NCBI GenBank assembly: GCA_963971285.1
Contig: OZ020263.1
Location: 186,001-250,000 of the forward strand
DNA: 64,000 nucleotides
Reading direction: 5' to 3'
DNA from: Astropecten irregularis
Lineage: Eukaryota; Echinodermata; Asteroidea; Paxillosida; Astropectinidae
Shown: positions 23,201-45,824 of the stretch, one piece after another
How the letters are laid out: each line of letters opens with the position of its first letter
Position numbering within the stretch: position 1 is the stretch's first letter
Position numbers and translations under genes: made by a program
Notes under the pieces: generated by a model
Database searches by the model: none
What the model was told of the DNA's origin: nothing
The model's input: only the letters and a program-made list of their open reading frames with translations

Positions 23201-26114
23201 CAAATCTGCATTTATTGGAAGAGAAATGTATTGACTCGTTTTCGTTCCTTTTTTACAAATAATGGGGAAGACAAATACCATGTATAGACAGACATTAAAG
23301 TTCAGTAGCTCATGAAAACACGCGATCATACCTAAATAAATAACCAAGGAGGTTTCAGAAGTCATTGGTGGAGGTGTTACAATTTCTAAAAAAAGACATT
23401 CGGTCCACAGAAATCAGAATAAATGGACCACTTTAGCATTTACTGTCCCTCCAATATTTGACATGTCACCAAAAGTCTGTTGTCAATGTGTGTTGTATGT
23501 TAAGGAACAAGTTTTATTGAACTGATAAATGCAGAAACATCACACAATGTACCCTATGGTTTTATCTGAGGATAAATCATGTCAATATGTCTTATCTTCA
23601 AATAGATATCACTCAATGCTACAAAGCTATACATATCAAACAGTTCTTTATAAAAAAAAGACTTTCTTTCCAAAGTTGTTAAACACTAAACACAAGTAAT
23701 ATTTTAGACAAAATCCTCAAGTTTTGTCCAGAAAGTTGACCACTGGTCCAATTCAGATATGGAAGCTGGTTTCCCATAAGAAGATCTTCATCTTGAGAAT
23801 CACCTTAATAAAAAGCAAACATGTTCCACATCTAAACCTCATCTCTTAACTGAAAAATAAACCTCATAAAACTACCACAAACAAGTAACAAACATCAAAT
23901 CTACATGTATGTCAATACCACAGGCATAAGTATGTATATACACAGTATTTAACCAAGGGACAGAGATCGCTATTCGATTTCATTCCTTTTTGTCCAAAAA
24001 AGGCAATAGCTACTCAAAAGCCAATCCTCGGAAAAAAATCCAAAAGCTGGCCACAAATTGCTTTTAATACCATACCAGAAAGACAATTTCCTTAAAAGAA
24101 TAGTACATCAAATAACTTGATTATACAAACATGGTGATACTATATAGTAGAAACTATAAGCAGGTTGTGTAGCCTTGCAAAGCTATTTCTCTTTCAAAAT
24201 AAATGAGAACAGCGTAATATTATCAATGCTATTCTGCATCAGAAATAAATCCCGTTCTTTTCATTTAAATCTTATTTAAAAAGCCAAATGATTTGTATTT
24301 GTAATGGGCTTAGAAATTCTAAAAAAAAAGTTCATCAAATTTAGACCCTGCAGATGAGTACAATTTCCCCTGTCGCTTGACCAGGCTGGTATCACAAAAC
24401 AACTTTTATTCCCAAAAATAAAATACGCTTTTGAAAATCCAGAAAAGCATGGATGCACACAATCACATACTCTGATAAAGCCCATCATCTACAGGTGCAC
24501 AAGCATTAACCCTACAGTGACAGGTGTTATTTTATGTCTTAGAGGAAATGCAGGGGTAAATTCAGAATGAGGTAATCTGAGACTGTTCATGACAAATGTC
24601 CATGTACGTATCATGCATACATTATTCTCATTCTTCCCCCTATGTTCACTGTATGTCAATCTTAAACTTCATCCATACTGATCCGTAGCATGACAGAACC
24701 ATTGGTGGTACAACTACAAAAAATCTAATTTAAATTAAAAAATAAATAGAATTTTGACTCATAAAACGTAAAAGACAGCTTTTGAGTATCACTGCATGAT
24801 ACGCTATTCAATTCTACAAACCAAGACTGGAGAAGAGAAAATGTACAATATATATTTATTATATATAAAAAAGAAACTGATTCTCTATTAGAAATGTTTA
24901 TTTAGAATTTAAAAACCGGTGACTTAGTTTCAACACACATTATGTAATGATTATTGATGTTGTCGAAGATGTCAGTTTTGTCAAATTTGGAGTTTATTCC
25001 TGGCCTTGCTTCCTTGTTATTAAAAAAGTCTTCTTTTCTTTCTTTTTTTTATTCGTTTTTTAAATTTTTTTTTTTATAAATAATTGGCTAAAAATATACA
25101 CAACTGGCACAAAGTATCTTCCCTTTTTCGCTCACTCACAGGTTTTGACACATCTTTTAAAAACGTAATTGTGTCCTTATTTGATTTTTTACAAAAGACG
25201 AAATCTAGAACTGCCTCCATTTTCCATCCACATTCACACAGGCATTGAGGGCAAATTTACAGGATATCCATTGGTTTATTTGTATCCTCATTACCTTGAA
25301 CATTTACAAGATATGCATTGCATTATACTATGCATGAGGAGAATTAAGAAAGCCTTCATCATTTCTTCAACCAGATTGCCTCCAGACCGCATTACTTCAT
25401 GTTTGCATTTGAAAGAGGAAATAAAAAACAGTGACACTGTAAAATAATATCATGGTGAGACTTATATGATTGCCAAGAAAGACACATAACGAGTGAATCT
25501 GCACTTAAAGACCAGGAGTTGATCTAGACGCAGGAAAAGTGCATGGAAAATCAGCAACACATTCATTACTGCATTACAAGTAAAAACCTTTAACTAATGG
25601 AGACTGCATTACATCTGAATATTTTGTAAAGTTAGTTGCAACAAAATGATTGAAATCTTGCCATTGAATATCTCTGAATGCATTGGTTTAACTAAATGCT
25701 ATAATTGTCATTTGCCTTGGTAACTGATTTATAACCCGACCCAATTTGAGTATTGAACAGGATCAGTATCAGCGATAATTTGATGCTTTTGTGCTCTCCT
25801 TACTGATTATTATCATTTTTTGCAAAAACATCGAAACAAAAATTGGAATCAAATAATAAGAATTAAAACAAATGGCTGAATGTTGGTTTATATAGCTGAA
25901 TATTCAACTCCCCCAACACTCTCTGCTGTCATGTTATCATGCTTCAGATGTTACCCAACACACACATTCACACCTATTAGCAGATAACAATAGAATTCAG
26001 AACTTCTTGTAATGAGTATATTGCTTGTAAACCAATTACTGAATTCCGCTCAGCAAGATAACCATGCTTAGCAATTATGCTATGTATCTCAGCAACATTC
26101 GCACCCAGGACACC

Positions 26115-26276
26115 GGGGCCCATTTTCACAAAAACTTTGCACTTTATGTTTTAGATAAAAATATTGCCATAGAAACTTGTGACATCACATTTTGACTTGT
26201 ATTGTGACATCACATTTTGCAACAATTATGATTGATATGCGTTTTTGAAGATTTCAGCCTTTTGTGAAATTGAGCC
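26115..26276. repeat. Fold-back element of the GGCC-ATTTCA terminal group
   Basis: The left end GGGGCCCATTTTCACAAAAA and right end TTTTGTGAAATTGAGCC are imperfect inverted copies. Inside, a CATCACATTTTG unit is repeated twice (TTGTGACATCACATTTTG). Non-coding. Confidence 0.5.
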
Positions 26277-26294
26277 AACAAAGTACACTACCCA

Positions 26295-26352
26295 ACTTGG
26301 TCATGTGACCCAGTCATGTGATCAGGTCAGGTGACCCTGTCAGGTGACCTCC
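26295..26352. promoter_or_regulatory. Array of GTCATGTGA / CAGGTGACC words
   Basis: A short run reads GGTCATGTGACCCAGTCATGTGAT, then CAGGTCAGGTGACCCTGTCAGGTGACC. It contains four E-box-like or GTGAC palindromes in 58 bp. Either a small tandem repeat or a cluster of bHLH-type sites in the ZMIZ 3' region; the sequence alone cannot decide. Confidence 0.3.
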
Positions 26353-27723
26353 TTGGGTCTTCAGTGTACATATCTGTTTGGTAGTTTAACTTATCTTTGT
26401 TCCCATTTACACATTCCATTCTTGATCCCATGTAGTAATACAAACGCTGCTTGGTCCACTGTTTGCGCCTTTCATTATGTAGAACACTTATTGAGCAAGT
26501 CATAATGCATTGATATTAACGGCAATAAAATCTCACATTGTATGATATACAGATGAGTTTCTGCCAAATCATAAATAAAATATACTTAAAAGCTTCATCT
26601 CAACGACAGGAATTTACGAAATAGATTGATTTGAAATTCATGGAACAATGAATGCTTAAGAAGCCACAGGATTCAACTGATTTGCATTAAGATGCTGATT
26701 GCAATTAATAATGCTCAATGATGTTTCATGTTTGTTAAGGGTTGTACGCAATCATGGCATGTAGGAACAATTCTGAAAACACCAGGAAATCATCAGATAG
26801 TGGAGGGGGAACAGGAAAGGTTTTCTCAACGAAGCAATCGAGCTAGAAGAAGATGAGACGCTAAGTGACATAATTTATAGCCAAGATATGTCCACATAGG
26901 CAAGCACATGAGAGTGGAACTTACAATCTTTCAAGACGGTTGCTGTCAAGAAATCAGGATTACATATACTGACAAATAAAACATGGAAAATGAAAGGCCT
27001 TGTTGGTAGGCAACAACAGTTGAACATGTGTAACCATAGCAACTGTTTCATACAAGATGTGAAGTAATCTCTGTAGCCATGATGATAATATGGAGTTCTC
27101 ATCCCGTATGGGAGCGTTGGTCTTGGGTATGAGGTTATCCATCTCACGGCTAAGAGGATGACATCACTGAAGTCGTAGGTACATATAGCAATCAGGTGCT
27201 ACCTGTTGGGGCTTGTAGCATCAGGCCTTATAACTCAGCATTCAAACCACGTCTGGTACACTTCTCCTCACACGTTGATGAATCACACGTCGCAGCTAAC
27301 ATCAAGTTTTGGACCATCTCACCAACATCTCAACATCCATGAAGATTTCACTCCTGGCTCTTGGTCCATTTTTTCATTTTGGTTTCTGTTTCAAAACTCT
27401 GCTTATCCTGGATTGAAAACCCTGGAGCGTTCGTTCGGGAAAATAAAAATCACAAGTTTCCCTCAAAATCAGGAACGTCGCTTGCTGATATCAACCCACC
27501 GATAACAATGCCGTCATGTGTAGTTTGCATACAACATCTCACGTCCCACACTATCAAATATCAATGATTGGTACGACATAACCAATGACTGATAATACTG
27601 AATTGAGTCAATCCTGACAGTGATATCTTCTTTATCACGTTGCCATGCACAGTGTGTCCAGCACAAAATGACGTCAATCTTCTCTCATTGTTTTGATATG
27701 AAATCATGGAGTTTGTGCACTCC

Positions 27724-36794
<9,071 letters not shown>

Positions 36795-38314
36795 CTGCAT
36801 CAGAAATGGGAAGAAAATGAAAGACGGTTGAGAAATCGTGCAAATTTATTAGCAGATAAGCAATGTTTCAAATATCTTGTTGATGCTGAAAACTTGACAA
36901 TAATACCTGGAAAACATTATTACAATTCACAATAAAATGTGACTTCCTTTTATAATTCTCTGAAGGAAGTATAATTTCCATTTATTTACAAAAATGAATA
37001 TGTATTTTGGTTTTCCTTGCTGTGTGGTGTCAATCATATTACAGAGCTCATTCACAGCCGAAGAATAACCAGTCTTTAGTTGATCTGCTCAATGCATCTC
37101 AAATGGATTTCAAACTTCAACAATTCCTTTATTCCATAAATGCATAAAAGCTGAGAGGTGATGTGAAATTATCCAATATTCAAAATAAACTAATTCCAGC
37201 AACGACAAAAAAACACAAACAATCAGGCAAAGATACAGCTTAAACTTTGAGGTTTGATCCTAAAAATGTCATCACAATAACCAACTTCTCAAGGTTCAAG
37301 CTCCAAATAATATCAGAAAAAAATGCCCCCTTCCCCAAAGAAAAACAAACCCACAAATTATTCAAGTCAACAGGAAGTCCTTGACTTTCAATCAATCGGA
37401 CAGGTTCAATACGTAAATCCACATCGCCTAAACCAGTACCTGTATCACCCAGGAATATGCATTGTACAAAACATTCCAGAAACAAATTATCTAAAAAATA
37501 TTCCAAACTAGATGAAAGTCTGCTAATGTCTACATGAACAACCTGCCATGCCAGCAGAAAATGGAAATATTATACATTCAATGAACATATGGTACCTGAT
37601 CAACTCAACACAAAGTGCATGATGTATCAATACAAAGAAACTGAATATGTCAGCCCATGTCCCTTCATGAAAAGAACCATTGGACCATTCAAAGTACAAT
37701 ATTAAATACACTATTAGTCTATAACCATAATGACTGAATATCTATTACACCAAATAAAAACTTTACCAGCAAAAATCCTAACCATCAGCGCTGCAATAAT
37801 TCTAATTAAATTCAAGCAAGCGACTTCCTCATGAGCACAGACCTAGCGTATGTATAAAAAAAAAAAATAATAATAAAAGAATACAAAACAAAAACCACCA
37901 ACATAAAATGGGTATACAATATTAATGACCCAGTATATATGTACATGTGATGCATGCATTCCCATAAGGTGCCACTACCAGTACAATATATCATCATTGG
38001 ACAACAGTATGGTAGAGAGGTAGTAAAGGACATCGTGGCAGATGAATGGAATAGATTAAACTTAATTAAGAGGAAAAATTCTCATTATGACATTATCCGA
38101 TGCAACTACTACATGTACAGAGGCTTGGTTCTACACAATGACAAGTGGCTCCATGTAAGCTTCTTCACAATAACTGAACAAATAATGCTGGACTTCAATT
38201 CACAAAAGACACAAACTGCACCAATCATCCCATTCAATATAATGTACTTAATTCGAATAAGGCATAATTTGAGGAGGCTGACACCATCCATGACAAACAC
38301 AAAGACAATATCAA

Positions 38315-38380
38315 AATATGACAATGACAATATGACAATGACAATATGGCAATGACAATATCATGACAATGACAATATGA
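38315..38380. repeat. ACAATATGACAATG simple repeat
   Basis: Irregular tandem of TGACAATATGACAATGACAA. Low-complexity, non-coding. Confidence 0.7.
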
Positions 38381-38669
38381 CATTCATTCCTAGCTGACAC
38401 CTTCAGCAAATAAAAGAATTGAAATATATCTGAAATGGCGATTGAATAATGAACAATGAGATAACAACAGTAAAAAGCAAGTGTTATTAACAGGAATGCC
38501 TTTCACCATTATCATTGACCAATGGTATGAATTTTGTAACCCACAAAACATCTAAACAGGAAGATGCATCTAGCATTGCTCAGATGATGTTCACAGGAAG
38601 TGTTAGGTTACTATTACAATATAATAATCAGAACCTAACAATGGACCGGTGCGTTGATTTACGTCAATC

Positions 38670-38711
38670 AGCCGGTAACTGGCCATCTACAGCCGGTAAC
38701 CGGCCATCTAC
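38670..38711. repeat. 21-bp tandem duplication
   Basis: AGCCGGTAACTGGCCATCTAC is followed directly by a copy with one substitution (T to C). Non-coding. Confidence 0.7.
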
Positions 38712-41700
38712 AGCAATGCGCTACATCTCTATATCAGCATGTGATTCACATCTCTTTTCATTATGCTAATTAGGGCTGGCTTTAACCGCTGCACCGATTA
38801 TGAACGATTGTTGCTTCAGATCAATGAAGACATATACCGGTGTTATCAGCACGGACCAATTGCAGTCATCAATTTTATTTCCTTCTCGCAACCGACCAAT
38901 TAAGAAAAAAAAGTCAATAACAAACACCACACACACGCACAAAGAAATGAAATATACAACAAAACCTGAACAGAAAGGTACTTGAATATCTAAAATAAAT
39001 TCTGCATTCAAAGGAATGACAATATATGAATAAATTCCCTCATAATTTGTGATTAAATATTTCTGCCACGGTGGATAAAAAAAAAAAATCAATACAGGCA
39101 ACCACAAGGATATCTGGCATTATCCACGGTGGATGATATACAGTATGAAGACAATCCCATAGGTAAACCATTCAGGTGGCGATTATAAACATGAGCAAAT
39201 ATTCACAGTAATAAGATAATGATATCAAAGGAACAATACAGATTCTGTCGTGTGTTTACCCATTTCTGTTCCAGTAAAAAAATCAATAATTGAAATAAAG
39301 ATGAAGAAAATTTTGTTTAAGATATAAAGGTGTTGAGTTGATGGATGAGGTAGTTTTGCTTCAAGAATCCTTTGCACATAGTAATTTGTCTATGATTAAG
39401 AACACAGAATATGCAGAGTTAAAAAATTAGCAGTGCTGAAACATTTTTAACGACTCAAAATCATGAACAATGAAACAGACTGTTTACATTATCTTCCAAA
39501 TCTGGTTCAGTTTGCATTTTGAAATTTGTATTATCTAGTATCAGACAGTGTGAATAAACCATATTACACACTGAAATATAAATTGTATACAGTAATTTTC
39601 GATTTTTACCCAGATGAGTAATCTGCTATTTGTTCTTTGTTTAGATATTCTTGACACACCTACATATTTCCCGAGCATCTTTTTCTGAAAATATTTCTGC
39701 ATCACAAGTGTTAGAAGTGGACAAGTAAGACTGAATAATGTACCAGGGGATGTTATGTATCTGCCTAGAGGAGGGGAGGGGAGTAAGACAGATTGCAAGA
39801 GAGAGAAGAGGCAAGATGAAGACAATCTTACCGACTGTGGCAGATAGTGCTACAGCAATAGCATCTTCTTACTCAATTGGCCCTTGGGTATTGGGCCTAG
39901 CTACTAAAACACAACGTTAACGGCAGCAAGGGGACTATACCCGAGTGCGGCAAACCAAATCACCAAATGTCATCTGTATTGTATGTCATGTAACTTCATT
40001 AGCTCTTGGGAGAGGTAGAGCAAGAACTCGAGCCGATGCTGGAGAGATCCCTGTCTCCCACATCAACTCTTTTTCAACCTGGCAATCCCCTCCGTAAAAA
40101 GGTTACAGGTCGTGGTGATTTGATTTGTGCTAATTTGGGGCGGGACGGACAGTGAGGGTGAGTAGGCAGGGCTGAGGGAGTTCTTGAGCGTATCTACAAG
40201 CTTGCTGTGAACAAGGGAAGATATACACTCTTAGGTACCGTATCTAGATCACTACTAACAACCACAAGCAATAGTAATTGATGTTATGCCATCGTTCACT
40301 TCATACCTTCCACAGTTTGGTTAAGCTCAACCTGCTTAATTGAGTATTTCTTTCCCCAGGCTTTTTTTTTTGGAAGGCAAAAAAGCAATTTATTAGAACT
40401 TGGTGGAATTCTGCTTTTTGGACAATTGAATTATGTGAAACTGGGACAGTAAGATGAGCTTCCGTAATTTCTGTGGCGTTCTCAAGAAAGCTTTCAGCAA
40501 GCTTTTAACAACCGGTTTCTACATGGCAGTGTGTGAGTTTCGTCTTTATGTTACCGAGGGGCAGAAAAAGCTTGATAGATTGCATACCAGGCTTTTTGGC
40601 AATTTCAGAGTAAATTGTGAGTTGCGTGGGGGCTGAGATGTAAGTAATTGTCCAAATGGAATTTGGCTGCAGTGTAGGCCAAGTCAGAAGAAATAAAATA
40701 AAGCTCAATACTGCAACCTGTAAATAAACTAAAGAGCATAAATGCCTATGTAATTGATATCATCCTATAATGCTGATTGTGATTGAATGCGTCATATGTT
40801 AACTGATATTATAATCAAGATGGATAAACTTCTATAATTTCCATAAAAAATATCAAGACTGACATATGATCTGAATTCTGCCATTGCATTCTAATTCCTG
40901 AGTTTTTGCATTTCATTTCATTTATCTATTTTCCCCCAATACTACAAAAAAAATATATTTAAATCATTCCATAATAACGGTTTTCTGGGGTAATTTTTAC
41001 CTCTCTGGAAAATTCTTAGCGTGAAGAATGAAGATGGTTTGCCTTTAAGCTTCAGTAACAAATATGAATAAGGGTAAACGACCCAAACAATTTTCTTGAA
41101 GAAATTTCAGAGCCATGGACGAACAAATCAAATTGTGTGAAATTTGGACTAGCAACTGTTATTTACAAGCAGAACCTTTCTTTGGTGTTAAGCAAATTTG
41201 CCTGTCCTAAGCATCTCAATGAAATTGGATCCTGTTCAGACATGACCCTTATCTGCTCCTACATCGAAAGAAACAGAGAATCAAAAGAAGAAACTGTGGT
41301 TGTAATGGAAGACTTGATTGCATCAGATGACCACAGAGTAAATAAGTGTGTGCCTAAACAAACACTGTTCCTACGTACTACCAGGAAAAACCGGTCACAA
41401 CAGCATTGCTTCATGGGTTTTGACACCCACGGGTACCGGTAACTGAAGATGGTCTTGTAAATTACATAGGTGGATTGTAATGATTAAGAGCACACTATTA
41501 CACAGTGGTACGTGTAGTGACAATAGTCTCTCGTTCTTTCTACATCAATCTTCACTGATGATTTCACTGGAGACACTGCTAAGTGGACATCAAGTCAACA
41601 TTTCACATCATCTCCACCTAATTTCTTGATTTCTTCTCTGTCTTTCAAATATCAGTGACCTTTAGACATTTACATCACAGCAATCATAAAATGCCAAGCA

Positions 41701-44700
41701 TCAAGCAGAGTGTCTAGCACTCTATCTCATCCAACCTAGACTCCATTATCCTTGTGTCTCAGATGGTCAAAGAATACAACCTGTTATGCTCTGATGAATC
41801 TGCGAATCACTCCAAGAATCGCTCATCCGTGCAACCCTCCCCCCTCTCCACACTGTCAATACACAGTTCCACTTTAAACCACACACACGCACAAAAACCC
41901 ACCAATGAGAATGCCAGGTCAAGCCTGATGTCCCATGACTGGCTGTACATGTACACAAGGCCCATTGGAAACATTCTGGAAGATCTCCATACCACTTTTC
42001 ATAAATAGGTCGGTCCTTCAAGCCAGATTTGATTTGTTTGGAAGATTCCATTGTGTATTATGGGGGAGAGGAATGATTTAATTGATGGGGAGAGGTAGAA
42101 GAGGATTGAAGAGAGAAAATAGGAGATGGTTTTAGCAAGGCCACCGCTTGCCCAGGGTTTGGCTGAGAACTGTTAACCATCCTAATCATACGCCCAAGAT
42201 AAATACAAGCTCTTCAGTAAATAACTCCAGTTACAACAAGCCACTTAAAGGCCCCTTCTTAAATATTGTTATCAGATTGTTGGTTAAAGAATACAAAATA
42301 TTCAAGATTTTAGCAGCTTCCCCGTATTTTTGCATAAATGCTAAGTAAACCTGTCAGGCATTTTTTGTAACATTTATGTTTTCATTAATACATCTTCATA
42401 GATATCACTATATGTAACATTCGGTATAAAACAGTGATATTACGTGTAAAGATTGAATATTTACAGATTATTCCAGATGGTTATGAGCTGAGCCTAATCA
42501 ATCAATGTATTCCGTGCATAAATTTACAAATGAATGGGACAAATCGGTAGAGTCAAAGTCCAAATTCAGGTTGTGTTGCTATTTTTTTTCTCAGATTATT
42601 TTAGTTTTTGTTGTAGTTTTCTCTTTGCATTATTCACCTCTTCGTCTTATTTTGCTTTATATTCTCTCCAAGGATGAATATGTTGATGAAAGGGGAGGAG
42701 AAAAAAAAAGCTGCCTGCCTTTCATTGAATCTGGATCACAAAGTAATTAATTGCCGATCCAACTTGACCAATTATTCCAATCCTGCTGGGCATCTCTGAG
42801 CAAGGAGACACAGAAGACACAAGGAGTAGGTACAGTACCACGCCAAGCATTCTCTCCCGTGAAAACCTCACCCCCTGGCAAAAATCAATTCACGGGCCAC
42901 CGCTCAAAGACACGTTAATAATGACATCAGTGAGGAGAGAGTTAAGAAACAGAGGAGAAGGAGGGAGAGGGAATCAGTAAAGGTAAATCTTCAAAGATGA
43001 GAGAGGAAAACTAGGGCGTGGGACCTGTGAGAATTGATCAGGTAAAGTCTATCAAGATGCATCTTGTAAACTTCTTAAGGTCACTGATCAGATCATTCTC
43101 AAGTCTAGTTCTTTACTCTAAAGTCTAAACACTTAACTCAGATGCACAAATGAGATGAATACGTTATATATCAATTTCCAGTAGCAAAGGGGTGACAACA
43201 TCTTGCAACCTGCCCGCCCCAACCTTTCATGCCCTAAGGGTTTGAGTTCAGATAAGAATAATGGTTGAGAGAGTAAACAGATGCAGAGTACTACTAGGAT
43301 GTGTAGCATTGTCATGTTCATTTACATGTCTATCATCTCAGGAATTTCTTACCAATACTTTAATACTGTAGATCAAAAACAGAGCTGTTTATTCTATCTG
43401 CCCAAAAAAAATGTGGTGCAACTGCAACTAGCCATCATTAGATCATTTTATTCACTGTACAGGTAACCACGTAATGCATTCTATTTCCAATCGATTCAGC
43501 ATTGATGAAAATACGGAACTATTATTTTGATGTTGCTCCAAAAAAATAAAACAAATTGGCTTCATTACGTCGCTGCTTTACTGTGGAATGCTGCTTTCAC
43601 TTTCAGAATCCTCAATTTTTACCATGAAAATCAAATCCCTCCTTGAAAAAAAAAAATACAAAAAACTTAAAATTTCATTAGTATGTAACAAATCATTCAT
43701 ATCTGTGTATGGCAGTTCATATCTGATTGGCTTGTTGCTGACAACTTTTTGGTGATTTTTCTAGCATATAGGGGCTTAAGTAGGGCCTATAACAAAACCA
43801 CATCAGACAGATTTCCCTCTTTTTCTCCAGAAACAATAGAAGTTTCCGGCCTTGACTCCAAACTGGAATCCAACTTTTGGTAACAAGAAACCCTTCCAGG
43901 CTTAGTCCTATCTGACCTCTTGGGGTTAAGCACAACTTCACAAGCCTTTCAGGTTCCACAGAAAACCGCAGCAACCGCTAAAAAGAAAAGACCTTTCAGC
44001 ATTTAGCCGGTTCCCCTGCCGACTGCAAACACATTCTTTATGTACTGCCTCTCCCCCTCTGGTACCCTCCGGCTTCACTTGGTAGGAATTTTGAACTTTC
44101 AAACTAACCCTGGAATATCCCCCAAGGAAAACACTGTCATCCCATGGAATTCCAGTCACTCTCAGCTCTCTGTACTCCTCTAGACCACGGTCTCTTTGGT
44201 ACTAGGTCTCTTTGGTATCAGATTGTGTGTATCTATGAGGTAGGTTGTTCAGGATACAGTGAGCTGTAGAGAAATATAACAACTCCATCCCCTTAGGAAT
44301 AGCTTTCCTGAAGGACTGACTAGCTACGAGTGTTATATGAGATCCTGGAGCCTGGTAGAGGTCAAATGCAACAGCACTGTGTTCAGGTTTCAAAGGAAAC
44401 AAGTCAGACTGCTTGGGAAGAAAATAACAATTCACTTGATTTCAATTCAACAATTGCTGAACTGATTTCTGAAAAGTTTGTACTCATATGTAGGTCTCTC
44501 TGCCAAAGAGAAACGCAAAGTCCAATTTTATGGTTAATCATGATTTTGATGTGACTCATTTTGGTCAGGAGATTGATATCTTGACAGAGAATCATTGATC
44601 TTTGAGTTATTCAATTTTTTTTCAGGGAGTTTAACGAATACTTATTACTAGGATTCCACAGTTGTTTTTTTTGGCATGGGGACCCAGTATCATTGCAGGA

Positions 44701-45681
44701 AAAGTGCTTCACAAAGAAATTCATTCAAAGAATCTAAGAGGCATCTAAAACAAGTAAACACGACAACAAAACGATATTGAATCTCACTCATAAACATGTC
44801 TGTTCTAAGAATAACTACTCACCATGGATTCTAAAAACACAAACACACAAACCACTGGCACCGTGTTCAGGTTCAACAAAGGAAAATTTGGAACCGGAAT
44901 CAAATTTCTGAAATGCAAGTCAAGTATCCCATGGATGCATGATATTGATTTACTGAAGGAACTGCCCTCAGGATACACACGATGATTATTTCAGAGATCA
45001 TGTTTAGCTTCAGGCTGACCAGTTACAAGATTCTTCTCATTCTTCCCTTTCCTCTCTACGGTTGACAATCTCTGAAATTGCAGACAATTCTCTGCTTCTT
45101 TTGTCATGTATAAACAGGTCAAGAGGAATATTCAGTTGAAGAAACAATTCAATTGAATATGCAGAAACCAATGGCATAGCAATTTCATAGAATTCAACAT
45201 ATTTCACCCTGGGTATCAACATGACTATTTTCTACATCAATACCTATAGGCCTATCTCATGTAAATTGATTCATATTAGTCAGACCTCTGCAGCGAGCCC
45301 AAGACATCCCCTTGTCTGGAACTCTTCCTACATTCAACTGAATAAAGCGCTTTTTAAGCTATTTCAAATTATGAGAAATACATGTATTATAACATATGTG
45401 TATGTTCAGATGTACTGTATTTAAACACATACAGCAGCAAGATATATGTGTCATATTACAAACCCTTACATTTATCAAAATTATGACTTTGGAATTATGC
45501 ATGTTTGGCAAAGTACCGGTAATAAAATGAAACTGAACACCTGTTTAGTATATATGCATATGTTACGGAAATAAATTCAACCTCCGCAATTATATCAGAA
45601 ATTTAAACACGTACATTGTAAATATCCACACAATGCTTAGTTTCTGTAGCAACAACTTTCAAACTAAAAGTAAACGCGAAC

Positions 45682-45824
45682 GTGTTTAATGATATAGTAA
45701 TAAACTGCTGCAAACTGCTCATCAGCCAAAATAATGACCTGAAATTTATAAATGCTTAAGTTAGGAGAGCCTGACGTGTTTCAATCCTAGCAGGATCTTT
45801 GTCGAAGGCAAGTGTTTAATGATA
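45682..45824. repeat. Short mobile repeat with 13-bp target-site duplication
   Basis: A 117-bp insert (45695–45811), homologous to 9046–9153, is flanked by perfect direct repeats GTGTTTAATGATA (45682–45694 and 45812–45824). The length and perfect match of the flanks fit a target-site duplication, suggesting recent LINE-mediated (SINE-like) mobility. No A- or B-box was recognised. Confidence 0.7.

Larger units (their letters stand above)
20024..27723. other. DDX46 upstream region and probable long 3'UTR/downstream region of ZMIZ
   Basis: No open frame here has recognisable domains or a chain of spliced exons. The right part is probably 3'UTR of the ZMIZ-type gene, since ZMIZ orthologues often have long 3'UTRs, but its end cannot be fixed: many plus-strand TTTATT words give candidate AATAAA signals. 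Identified repeats are a fragment near 20160–20250 related to 9046–9153, and a fold-back element at 26115–26276. AT-rich low-complexity occurs near 24840–24870 and 25020–25080. Confidence 0.5.
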
